Shown piece by piece: positions 1-5,750 of a stretch of DNA of 7,987 nt. Numbering within the stretch: the stretch's first letter is position 1; each line of letters begins with the position of its first letter. A model generated the notes under the pieces. It ran no database searches, had not been told where the DNA came from, and worked only from the letters and a program-made list of their open reading frames with translations. The translations under genes and the position numbers were made by a program. The stretch comes from an uncultured Clostridia bacterium. GTDB lineage: Bacteria > Bacillota > Clostridia > TANB77 > CAG-465. Where the stretch lies: NCBI GenBank assembly GCA_934130325.1, contig CAKOYA010000039.1, positions 1 through 7,987 on the forward strand, written 5' to 3'.

Positions 1-6
1 TTATAT

Positions 7-81
7 TGGGCTGTAGCCAAGCGGTAAGGCACCAGACTTTGACTCTGGCATGCGCTAGTTCGAATCTAGCCAGCCCAGCCA
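7..81 (+). tRNA. tRNA-Gln (anticodon UUG)
   Basis: A full cloverleaf can be drawn. The acceptor stem TGGGCTG (7-13) pairs perfectly with CAGCCCA (71-77). The D stem is GCC/GGC (16-18/28-30). The anticodon stem is CCAGA/TCTGG (32-36/44-48) with loop CTTTGAC, giving anticodon TTG (39-41). The T arm is GCTAG-TTCGAAT-CTAGC (54-70). A G discriminator and an encoded CCA end follow (78-81). It decodes CAA and, by wobble, CAG. Its promoter lies outside the window, and a strong terminator follows directly. Confidence 0.97.
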
Positions 82-85
82 AAAT

Positions 86-130
86 AAATAACGACTTTCA
101 AAAAATGAAGGTTGTTATTTTTTTATTTTT
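86..130 (+). terminator. Rho-independent terminator of tRNA-Gln
   Basis: A 15-bp stem (86-100 with 106-120, two G-U pairs) closes an AAAAA loop (101-105). It runs straight into a long T tract interrupted only by one A (118-130). This is a textbook intrinsic terminator and separates the tRNA from the downstream gene pair. The A-rich upstream arm means it may also act weakly in the other direction. Confidence 0.9.
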
Positions 131-136
131 ATCCTA

Positions 137-161
137 TATGTAAAACATAAAACTTTACATA
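137..161. promoter_or_regulatory. Inverted repeat over the -35 box (candidate operator)
   Basis: TATGTAAA (137-144) and TTTACATA (154-161) form a perfect 8-bp inverted repeat with a 9-bp gap. The right arm coincides with the -35 hexamer of the promoter for the gene at 264, so a bound dimer could block RNA polymerase. A second, shorter symmetry (ATGT-AAA-ACAT, 138-148) lies within it. No regulator gene is visible nearby. In AT-rich DNA such symmetry can arise by chance. Confidence 0.4.
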
Positions 162-182
162 AAATAACAAATGTGATATAAT
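154..182 (+). promoter_or_regulatory. Promoter of the two-gene unknown operon
   Basis: The -35 box is TTTACA (154-159), followed by a 17-bp spacer and a perfect TATAAT (177-182). A TG one base upstream of the -10 (174-175) makes it an extended -10 promoter. Transcription would start near 189, giving a leader of about 75 nt before the ATG at 264. Confidence 0.8.
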
Positions 183-263
183 TGAAAATGTACAAATATT
201 TTTAAGGAAGGTAGAAAAGATTTACTGTGCTAGCAAAAAAAAAACAACGAGGAGGTAAACAAA

Positions 264-899
264 ATGCAAGCTAATGATGTTAATGAAAGATTAAAAAGTC
301 TTGAGCATAGAATCAATATGCTTAAGCAGAGAATTAAATTACAAAAAGTAGGTCCGGAAGTGGAAACTGCACGGAAAATTCTTTATGGATTAGAAGCGGA
401 GTATGATACTTTAAGGAAAAGTAATGGTATATTTATTGCAGAAGCAACATCTGTAAAAAAAGCTAACAATTTTTCAGAAGAAGAGTTGAGTCAAAAACTT
501 GGTGCAATCTATTGGATTTTTGGGTCAAGTTATGAGGAAACAGTTAGTTTTAAAAGATATAGAATCGAATTCTTACAGATTCTTCCTAACGATAAATTGA
601 ATTGGGGATGTTTAATGCGGGTTAAGGTTCATATCTATGAAAATGATAAACCTTTCATGATGAAAGATGTAGTAATAGAATTTTGGAAAGGTTGGAGCAA
701 TAGTACTGAAGTTGATGACATAGGTATTTCATCTAATGAGATTAATGAAAAATATAACAATTTTCATTGGTTTCAGAAGATAGGATACACTTTAGCAAAA
801 ACATGGAATAAATATTTCCAAACAGTACCATTGATTGAAGCTGAACAGTCAGGATTATTGGAGGACACTAAATATCTGGAGAGTAATTGGAGGTATTGA
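264..899 (+). CDS. Hypothetical protein with N-terminal coiled coil, first gene of a two-gene operon
   Basis: I do not recognise this 211-aa protein. The start is well supported by GAGGAGGT at 249-256, 7 nt before the ATG. Residues 5-55 are rich in heptad-spaced Leu/Ile with many Lys, Arg and Glu, and look like a coiled coil. The rest (about 75-195) is mixed alpha/beta, with several Trp (W84, W114, W141, W144, W169, W181) and a strand-like stretch at 117-141. There is no signal peptide or membrane segment, so it is probably cytoplasmic. It stops at 897-899 with TGA, one base before the next gene starts, so the two are almost certainly co-translated and may act together. Codon use includes more G+C-ending codons than the later genes, which hints at acquisition from elsewhere. 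Function unknown. Confidence 0.85.
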   Translation: MQANDVNERLKSLEHRINMLKQRIKLQKVGPEVETARKILYGLEAEYDTLRKSNGIFIAEATSVKKANNFSEEELSQKLGAIYWIFGSSYEETVSFKRYRIEFLQILPNDKLNWGCLMRVKVHIYENDKPFMMKDVVIEFWKGWSNSTEVDDIGISSNEINEKYNNFHWFQKIGYTLAKTWNKYFQTVPLIEAEQSGLLEDTKYLESNWRY

Positions 900-900
900 G

Positions 901-1359
901 ATGAAAAATTTTAGTAGTATTGAAGATTTTTACAGATGTAAAGAGATACAAAGTCAATCTGGCTTGTTTACAGATCATGTTTTTTCAGGTAAAAGAGATA
1001 GGCAATATCTTTCTAAAAAGGAGAGAGCAACACTTGATACAATTCCAGATGAGGCTATAATTGCAATAAATAAATTTGATTCATTTAATTCTAAAAATCA
1101 AACACCTTATGCTGGATATAATGAATTAGAGGTTTGTGTGCCTATATGGAGTCGCCATATGAAAAAGACTCTCTTATATGCTCTTACTAGTGGCACGGCT
1201 TATACAATTGAAAATGGAAACATTTATATTTGGTATAAGCCGTTCAGAGGTTTTGATGGGGCAGGCTTCTACAAATTAAAACGGTTTGTATTTTTAAATG
1301 ATGGAAGCTCAGTAAAATATTTTCTGGATGGAAATGAAAAACTTTCAAATCCATTGTAA
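901..1359 (+). CDS. Hypothetical protein, second gene of the two-gene operon
   Basis: This is a 152-aa protein that I cannot assign. I chose the ATG at 901 because GGAGG (889-893) lies 7 nt upstream. An in-frame ATG further upstream (835) would overlap the preceding gene by 65 bp and has no better site. The protein is soluble, without signal peptide or membrane helix. Notable stretches are a charged segment KRDRQYLSKKER (31-42), a beta-rich centre with PIWSRHMKKT (81-90) and NIYIWYKPFRGFDG (107-120), and a C-terminal strand pair. The mix of strands and aromatic/basic residues would fit a small toxin, effector or ligand-binding domain, but no catalytic motif identifies it. The 1-nt spacing from the gene at 264 implies translational coupling and a shared role. 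Confidence 0.85.
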   Translation: MKNFSSIEDFYRCKEIQSQSGLFTDHVFSGKRDRQYLSKKERATLDTIPDEAIIAINKFDSFNSKNQTPYAGYNELEVCVPIWSRHMKKTLLYALTSGTAYTIENGNIYIWYKPFRGFDGAGFYKLKRFVFLNDGSSVKYFLDGNEKLSNPL

Positions 1360-1381
1360 TAAAAAACTAAAAATTAATTTT

Positions 1382-1416
1382 ACAAGCTATGCTCATGTTT
1401 TGAGTATAGCTTGTTT
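1382..1416 (+). terminator. Hairpin after the unknown gene pair, probable terminator
   Basis: A 14-bp stem (1382-1395 with 1401-1414, one G-U pair) with a 5-nt loop starts 22 nt after the stop codon. The following T run is poor (TTTCCTC), so it would be a weak terminator on the + strand. The A-rich flank on the left gives a better U tract on the minus strand. Confidence 0.6.
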
Positions 1417-1420
1417 CCTC

Positions 1421-1456
1421 ATATTCTAGGAAAGTTCTTTGAACTTCCTGGAATAT
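1421..1456. repeat. Second long inverted repeat (hairpin)
   Basis: ATATTC (1421-1426) pairs with GAATAT (1451-1456), AGGAA (1428-1432) with TTCCT (1445-1449), and GTTC (1434-1437) with GAAC (1441-1444). There is one G-U pair, one bulged A and a TTT loop. No T tract follows, so it is not a standard terminator. It sits 6 nt after the previous hairpin and may stabilise the transcript 3' end or belong to a small repeat element. Confidence 0.55.
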
Positions 1457-1474
1457 AAAATATAACAATGCACA

Positions 1475-1504
1475 GAAATTTGCTTTGCAAATTTCGCGCG
1501 CGAA
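1475..1504. repeat. Hairpin fused to a GC-rich palindrome
   Basis: GAAATTTGC (1475-1483) and GCAAATTTC (1487-1495) form a perfect 9-bp stem with a TTT loop. Its end merges into the 12-bp perfect palindrome TTCGCGCGCGAA (1493-1504). An uninterrupted (CG)4 run is strikingly out of place in this AT-rich non-coding DNA. It looks like part of a conserved dispersed element or protein-binding site rather than drift. The stretch 1505-1559 holds nothing I can identify. Confidence 0.55.
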
Positions 1505-1559
1505 CAAATAATATAAAAATAATTATGATATGAAAATATAATTAATTTGTAAAAAAGTG

Positions 1560-1588
1560 TTTACAAATAGTAAAGCAAAGGGTATAAT
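1560..1588 (+). promoter_or_regulatory. Promoter of birA
   Basis: TTTACA (1560-1565), a 17-bp spacer and a perfect TATAAT (1583-1588). The transcript would start near 1595, giving a leader of about 87 nt before birA. No BirA-type operator or riboswitch is apparent in the leader. Confidence 0.75.
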
Positions 1589-1681
1589 GTTTAAAAAAAT
1601 AAGGTAATTTAGAACATTAAGAGTTAGAAAATACTAAAAATGTAATAGTTGAATATAATTGAAGAAAAGGAGTTGAATAGC

Positions 1682-2278
1682 ATGGATATTTTAAAAATTC
1701 AAGAAGCAAATACTAAAATTATAGGAAAACAAATATGTTATAGAAAAGAATTTGAATCAACTCATATGAAGTCTAAACAGATAGTAAGAAAATTGAGTCT
1801 TATAGATAATGGTTCAATATTATTAGCTGATAGGCAAACAGATGGAATAGGTACACATGGTAGAAATTGGTATACTGGTTCAGAAGAAAATATTGCTATG
1901 ACAATTATATTGATGCCAAAGTGTGATGTAGATCAATTAGATAATTTAACAATAACTGTAGCTGAAAGTATGCAAAAGGCAATAAAAGAATTGTATGGAT
2001 ATAATCTTGAAATAAGAAATCCAAATGATTTGATGTTAAATGGTAAAAAAATATCTGGAATATTAACAGAAGTAAATACAGTTTCTGGACATATTAATTA
2101 TTTATTGATTAGTATTGGATTTAATGTTAATGAAGAAAAATTTTCAGATGAGACAAAAGAACTTGCTACATCTTTAAAAGCGGTATATCATAAGGATTTT
2201 TCAAGAGAAGAAATAATAAAAAGATTTATAGAAATTTTAGAAGAAAATATTGCAGATATTTTAGAGTTAGAAAAATAA
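1682..2278 (+). CDS. birA: Biotin--[acetyl-CoA-carboxylase] ligase, monofunctional type
   Basis: This 198-aa protein belongs to the biotin/lipoate protein ligase family. It activates biotin with ATP to biotinyl-AMP and transfers it to a lysine of carrier proteins such as AccB/BCCP in the cytoplasm. Visible motifs are ST at 27-28, the biotinyl-AMP loop as QTDGIGTHGRNW (52-63; canonical GRGRxGRxW), the NPND motif (113-116; canonical KWPND), GKKISGILTE (121-130, with K123 the expected biotin-contacting lysine), and IGFNVN (145-150). There is no N-terminal winged helix, so it is an enzyme only and not a repressor. The loop and KWPND motifs are degenerate, so a related ligase role is possible. The ATG at 1682 is chosen over an upstream TTG (1649) because AAGGAG (1667-1672) sits 9 nt before it. 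Confidence 0.87.
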   Translation: MDILKIQEANTKIIGKQICYRKEFESTHMKSKQIVRKLSLIDNGSILLADRQTDGIGTHGRNWYTGSEENIAMTIILMPKCDVDQLDNLTITVAESMQKAIKELYGYNLEIRNPNDLMLNGKKISGILTEVNTVSGHINYLLISIGFNVNEEKFSDETKELATSLKAVYHKDFSREEIIKRFIEILEENIADILELEK

Positions 2279-2358
2279 TAATGAGTTTTTAACATATATA
2301 TAAAAGAGATTCATAATATTAAATAAGACTTATAATTTTTAAGAAAGGATGAAATATT

Positions 2359-2739
2359 ATGGAATCTTCTTCAAATAAATTTATAAAAAAGATTTTTAAA
2401 GGTGTTTTAATCTCACTAGTTGTGAGTTTTGTACTTTTAGCTATTTTTGCTATAGTTTTAACATATACTAGTGTATCAGAAAATACAATAGTTCCAGTAA
2501 TTATTGTTGTTACAGGAATTAGTATTTTAGTAGGAACTATTTTAGAGAGTAGAAAAATAGTAAAAAATGGTATATGGTTAGGTGGAATTATAGGATTGAT
2601 TTACGTATTGATTTTGTATATAATTTCTAGTTTATTGAATGCTGATTTTTCTATAAATATACAATCTTTTATTTTGATATTAGTAGCTATTTTTTCTGGT
2701 ATGATAGGTGGAATTATAGGTGTTAATAATAGAAAATAA
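2359..2739 (+). CDS. Small four-helix membrane protein, TIGR04086/DUF3792 (YrzE-like) family
   Basis: This 126-aa protein has four predicted membrane helices, at about 14-37, 44-63, 71-93 and 100-121. There is a short basic start (KFIKKIFKG) and a small basic tail (NNRK). The pattern fits the TIGR04086 (DUF3792) family of small Firmicute membrane proteins: a first helix followed by a Ser/Glu-rich turn, the ESRKIVKNGIWLGGIIGLIY loop into helix 3, and a Gly-rich final helix GMIGGIIG. Their function is not established. AAGGA (2345-2349) lies 9 nt before the ATG. It follows birA by 80 bp with no terminator, so the two may share the birA promoter. Assignment is from remembered family pattern, not a search. 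Confidence 0.8.
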   Translation: MESSSNKFIKKIFKGVLISLVVSFVLLAIFAIVLTYTSVSENTIVPVIIVVTGISILVGTILESRKIVKNGIWLGGIIGLIYVLILYIISSLLNADFSINIQSFILILVAIFSGMIGGIIGVNNRK

Positions 2740-2794
2740 AATGTAAAAAAATATATATGTCAGATTTTGTCGATATTTTATAAGTGATAAAGTA

Positions 2795-2823
2795 TTGACT
2801 TTTTTTATTTTCGTAAGTATAAT
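2795..2823 (+). promoter_or_regulatory. Promoter of the SipW/TasA-like operon
   Basis: TTGACT (2795-2800), a 17-bp spacer and a perfect TATAAT (2818-2823). Transcription should begin near 2830, leaving a leader of about 210 nt before the first gene. The near-consensus boxes suggest strong expression by the housekeeping sigma factor. Confidence 0.8.
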
Positions 2824-2829
2824 GAGTAC

Positions 2830-3039
2830 AACATTTTCATGATTTTATAATTCATTATTTCAGTTTGATACTGAAAAATATTTCTAAAAGTGATATATTT
2901 ATAAATTTAATTCTATGTCACGAAAATCCACAAATTAAAAAAGAAAATATTAATACATGTACTTTGCCAATTATTAAAGAAAAAATGAAAGCTAACAATG
3001 TATATAATATTTTAATTAAAAGAGAAAAGGAGGAATTTT
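2830..3039 (+). other. Long 5' leader of the SipW/TasA-like operon
   Basis: About 210 nt separate the predicted start of transcription from the ATG at 3040. The only clear structure is a hairpin TTTCAGT-TTGAT-ACTGAAA (2858-2876). It has no T tract and so is not an attenuator. No known riboswitch core was recognised. The leader ends in a strong AAGGAGG (3027-3033), 6 nt before the ATG. An open frame beginning with TTG at 2865 crosses this leader but has no ribosome binding site and runs into the next gene out of frame. Confidence 0.4.
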
Positions 3040-3648
3040 ATGTCAAAAAAGAAGAAAGTAGTAGCAGTTGCAGCAATTTTGTCAGCAGTAATAATTTCGT
3101 TTTTAGGAGGACAGACATTTTCAAAATATGTAACAGAAATAAAAGGATCAGGAAGTGCAGAGGTTGCAGCTTGGAGTTTTAAAGTATATGGAGATAATGA
3201 ACAAACTCAAACAGTTAGATTAGCTTCAACTGTAAATGATCAAACTTTAGTTAATAATAAAATAGCACCTGGAACAAAGGGGAGTTTTGTTATAAAAGTT
3301 GATGGAAGGGGTTCTGATGTTGGTATAAAGTATAATTTTAAATTACAAAATGAAACTCAAAAACCATCTAATTTGTTATTTACATATAGTGGAATTACAT
3401 TTAGAAACTTAAGTGAATTGCTTGAAGTTGCAGGAGGAACAATTGATGCTAATGCAGATGAAAATGCAAAAGTAAAACAAGTTGTTATTAATTGGCAATG
3501 GCCTTATCAAACACAAACTACATCAAGTGAAGAAGAATTGGCTGAAAATGATAGGGAAGATACACAAGATGGAATGAACATATCAAATTATTCTTTTGAC
3601 ATTGTAGTAACTGGAACACAAGTGGTGCCAAGTACATCAAATGTATAA
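3040..3648 (+). CDS. TasA/camelysin-like secreted protein with SipW-type signal peptide
   Basis: This 202-aa exported protein begins with a classic SipW-dependent leader: KKKK (3-6), a hydrophobic stretch (7-23), then GGQTFSKYV (23-31) and GSAEVAAWSFKV (38-49), the region in which this family is cleaved and the mature chain starts. The mature part is beta-rich, with landmarks IAPG (75-78), KPSNLLF (108-114), WQWPY (152-156), DTQDG (174-178) and the final strand YSFDIVVTGTQV (184-195). TasA and camelysin relatives form surface or matrix fibres, and a fibre-subunit role here is inferred. The signal peptidase gene starts inside its last codons, and a diverged paralogue lies downstream (4642). 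The AAGGAGG 6 nt before the ATG predicts high translation, as expected for a major subunit. There is no LPXTG anchor. A generic SipW substrate of other function cannot be excluded. Confidence 0.82.
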   Translation: MSKKKKVVAVAAILSAVIISFLGGQTFSKYVTEIKGSGSAEVAAWSFKVYGDNEQTQTVRLASTVNDQTLVNNKIAPGTKGSFVIKVDGRGSDVGIKYNFKLQNETQKPSNLLFTYSGITFRNLSELLEVAGGTIDANADENAKVKQVVINWQWPYQTQTTSSEEELAENDREDTQDGMNISNYSFDIVVTGTQVVPSTSNV

Positions 3649-4009
3649 AAGAAAAAATCAAATTATTTTTATTCTAATAATTTTAATATCAGTTACAATT
3701 ATATCTATAAAGTTTTGTCTTAAAGATTCTCAACCATTTGGGGTTACCATTTTAAGGGTGTCATCAAATAGTATGGTACCAAAATTTAAAAAAGGAGATT
3801 TTATCGTAATAAAAAAACAAGAGAAATATAATGTAGGAGATATTATTACATTTGAAGTAATAGAAGAAAATAGTAAATATTATATTACACATAGAATTGT
3901 AGAAAAGAATGAAAATGAATTTATAACAAAAGGTGACGCAAATAATAAAAATGATAATTATAAAGTATATGAAGATGCAATAAAAGGAAAAGTGATTTTT
4001 CCATGGTAA
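3641..4009 (+). CDS. sipW: SipW-type (ER-type) signal peptidase I, short form
   Basis: This 122-aa membrane peptidase has one N-terminal membrane helix (about 8-26) and an extracellular catalytic domain. The S26B/ER-type signature is clear: SNSMVPKFKKGD (42-53) with nucleophile S44; YITHRIV (81-87) with H84 replacing the lysine of ordinary bacterial type I enzymes; and TKGDANNKND (97-106) with conserved D99 and D105. It presumably cleaves the leaders of its neighbours, whose signal peptides have the SipW style. Unlike SipW relatives I know, it ends right after the conserved GKVIFPW strand (116-122) and lacks the C-terminal membrane helix, though all catalytic residues are present. It overlaps the upstream gene by 8 bp (ATG at 3641, upstream stop TAA at 3646-3648) and has no obvious ribosome binding site, which indicates translational coupling. 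Confidence 0.9.
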   Translation: MYKRKNQIIFILIILISVTIISIKFCLKDSQPFGVTILRVSSNSMVPKFKKGDFIVIKKQEKYNVGDIITFEVIEENSKYYITHRIVEKNENEFITKGDANNKNDNYKVYEDAIKGKVIFPW

Positions 4010-4107
4010 AAAATGATATTATGGTTGGAGAAAAGTTGAGATTTTAATGCGTCAGATTCGATTTTTTTCTAGCTATGTTTCTGAATTAGGAAAGGAACAT
4101 TTTGAAA

Positions 4108-4629
4108 ATGAAAAATAAAGAAATAAAAAGAAATGAAAATTTAAAAAATCTAACATATATAATAGTTTTGACGATAATATTTATGTTGTTTTTAACAGGG
4201 TATAGTTTGGGAAAGAATTCTGGACAATTATTTTTAAGTGGAAATACTGAAATAGCTAATCCAATAATAGAAGTGGAATCTAATCCAAAAATAAATATAA
4301 CAGATGAAAATCAGCAAGGTATATATAAGTTTTTGGTAAGAAATTATAATAATGAAGGTAAAATAACAGATGTGAAAATGAAATATGTAATAAATATTGA
4401 GGATACAATTGATGAAAAGTTGAAAGATACTATTAAATATGAATTATACAAAAATGGAAATAAAATAGTTTTAAATAAAAATTCTACTGAAAAAATGGAG
4501 ATGCCTAATAATGAGCAACAAGAAGATATATATGAATTGAAAATATTTTATGATAAAACAGCTAGTAGTTTTATGAAAGATATTGTTGAAAAAATACAAA
4601 TAAAAATACACTCTGAACAATTGAAATAA
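4108..4629 (+). CDS. Exported protein of the SipW cassette, single N-terminal membrane segment
   Basis: This 173-aa protein has a basic start (KNKEIKRNENLKN), a hydrophobic segment at about 15-35 ending LTGYSLGK, and then an all-beta exported domain. GNTEIANPIIEVE (45-57) resembles the start of mature SipW substrates. Later landmarks are FLVRNYN (75-81), YELYKNGNKIVL (111-122) and IQIKIHSEQ (163-171). I know no characterised homologue, but the leader, size and beta pattern match small exported proteins seen beside sipW genes in Firmicutes. I infer an accessory or minor fibre component. The ATG at 4108 is preferred to a TTG six bases earlier because AGGAAAGGA (4088-4096) is better spaced from it. 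It follows sipW after a 98-bp gap with no clear terminator or promoter. Confidence 0.8.
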   Translation: MKNKEIKRNENLKNLTYIIVLTIIFMLFLTGYSLGKNSGQLFLSGNTEIANPIIEVESNPKINITDENQQGIYKFLVRNYNNEGKITDVKMKYVINIEDTIDEKLKDTIKYELYKNGNKIVLNKNSTEKMEMPNNEQQEDIYELKIFYDKTASSFMKDIVEKIQIKIHSEQLK

Positions 4630-4641
4630 GAGGATTAAAAA

Positions 4642-5247
4642 ATGAAACGTAATAAAAAATTTATAACAATATTTTTGATTATTATAATAGTGTTTATATT
4701 CATATTAGTAAGGAAAAATGTAGGATTTGCTCTAAATTTTGATGATATTTTATTTCTTAAAACATTTCAAAAAAATCAAGATAATATCGAAAAAAAAGAT
4801 AAAGTAAAAAGAAATGAACTTGATATTATGCAATATATGTTTGTGGTTTCATTGAAAAATGCAGATTTTAATCAAGTGAATTTAACTGAAACTATAAATA
4901 CTAAAACATTGATAAATGAAAAGATTGCACCAGGTTTGGAAGGAATGTTTGATATAGTTTTATGTGCAAATGAAAGTACAAAATATAATATTAAATTTGA
5001 AAGCTTGACAGCAAAGCCTAAGAATTTAAGATTTCAAGAAATGAATACAAAAGCAGAAGCAAAAACTCTAGAAGAATTAGAAAAGAGTTTAGTAGGAGAT
5101 ATAGAAAAAGATGAACAAAAAGTGATTTCTGTCCGTTGGTATTGGCCATATGATGAATCTGAAAAAGAAGATAAACAAGATACAATAGATAGTCTTAGTA
5201 TAGAAAAATATTTTTTTAATATATATGTGACAGGAGAGGCTATTTAA
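4642..5247 (+). CDS. Diverged paralogue of the TasA-like protein
   Basis: This 201-aa exported protein is recognisably related to the protein at 3040. It shares IAPG (95-98), KPKNLRF (125-131), the WYWPY motif (166-170), DTID (180-183) and the final strand YFFNIYVTGEA (190-200), in the same order and spacing. Its N terminus differs: after the membrane segment (about 7-23) comes a highly charged insert (41-61, many Lys/Glu/Asp) instead of the usual SKY...AAWSF leader region. The SipW cleavage pattern is therefore blurred, and it may stay membrane-anchored. A plausible role is a minor or basal subunit that caps or anchors the fibre made by the first paralogue. AGAGGA (4629-4634) lies 7 nt before the ATG, and it starts 12 bp after the preceding stop. 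Confidence 0.82.
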   Translation: MKRNKKFITIFLIIIIVFIFILVRKNVGFALNFDDILFLKTFQKNQDNIEKKDKVKRNELDIMQYMFVVSLKNADFNQVNLTETINTKTLINEKIAPGLEGMFDIVLCANESTKYNIKFESLTAKPKNLRFQEMNTKAEAKTLEELEKSLVGDIEKDEQKVISVRWYWPYDESEKEDKQDTIDSLSIEKYFFNIYVTGEAI

Positions 5248-5750
5248 TGGGAGGTGTAAATATTAATAGAAAATTTATTTATATATTTACTTTTTTAATT
5301 ATATGTTTAAGTGTTGCAACAGTTTCATATTCAAAATATATTTTTTTATGGAATCTAGATGTGGCAAGTGTGAATTTGGACAGAACAAAGCCAACACTAG
5401 AAGTAATAAGTGTTGAAAATTCGAATACCAAGAATCGAGAATATGCAAATAGCAATGATATTATTACTTTTATGGTTGAAGTAAAAGAGAAGAACATTAA
5501 TCTGTCAAGAATAGAAAAATCTGATTTAGAAGTATATGTGGGTGACGTTTTAGTGAACCCTAATATAGAAATTGGAAATATTGAAAAGAAAAATAATACT
5601 TTTAAATGCCTGATAAGAGTGTCAAAGATTTTAGAGAATGGAATTTTGAAAATTAGCTTTAAAGAAGGAACAATTGTTGATAAATACAATTGGAAAAGTG
5701 AGTTATATACATATCAAACTGATATAATAGTTGATAATATTAATGTATAG
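5247..5750 (+). CDS. Small Ig-like exported protein, last gene of the SipW cassette
   Basis: This 167-aa protein has a membrane segment at about 9-28 followed by YSKYIFLWNLDVASVNLD (28-45), again a SipW-style leader (compare FSKY in the first gene). DRTKPTLEV (45-53) is the typical opening of bacterial Ig-like beta-sandwich domains. The rest fits one such domain: NDIITFMVEVKEKNI (70-84), NGILKISFKEGTIVDKYNWKS (131-151, Gly and Asp at turns) and a final strand TDIIVDNI (158-165). It carries no sorting signal or second membrane helix. An adhesive or structural role at the cell surface is inferred. Its ATG overlaps the upstream stop in TAATG (5245-5249), with AGGAGAGG (5232-5239) 7 nt before it, so it is translationally coupled to the paralogue gene. 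Confidence 0.8.
   Translation: MGGVNINRKFIYIFTFLIICLSVATVSYSKYIFLWNLDVASVNLDRTKPTLEVISVENSNTKNREYANSNDIITFMVEVKEKNINLSRIEKSDLEVYVGDVLVNPNIEIGNIEKKNNTFKCLIRVSKILENGILKISFKEGTIVDKYNWKSELYTYQTDIIVDNINV

Noticed and set aside
7..1359. tRNA-Gln as an integration site of a mobile island carrying the unknown gene pair
   Set aside because: No duplicated tRNA 3' end is found on the far side of the pair and no integrase is present. The tRNA keeps its own terminator, so insertion at the tRNA is not supported.
901..1359. TGA at 897-899 as a tryptophan codon fusing the two unknown proteins (Mollicutes code)
   Set aside because: The second gene is in a different frame (+2 relative to the first) with its own ribosome binding site, and Trp is encoded by TGG throughout.
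2865..3182. Open frame starting with TTG in the leader of the SipW operon
   Set aside because: No ribosome binding site precedes the TTG. Its second half overlaps the well-supported TasA-like gene in another frame, with a low-complexity translation.
4047..4118. Possible 23-codon small gene between sipW and the next gene
   Set aside because: Only a poorly placed GGAG lies upstream, no recognisable motif is present, and it overlaps the next gene's start. Not strong enough to call.
5279..5689. Minus-strand open frame of 136 codons
   Set aside because: It lies wholly opposite the Ig-like exported gene, which has a coupled start and a clear leader. The hydrophobic translation is a by-product of AT-rich coding sequence.
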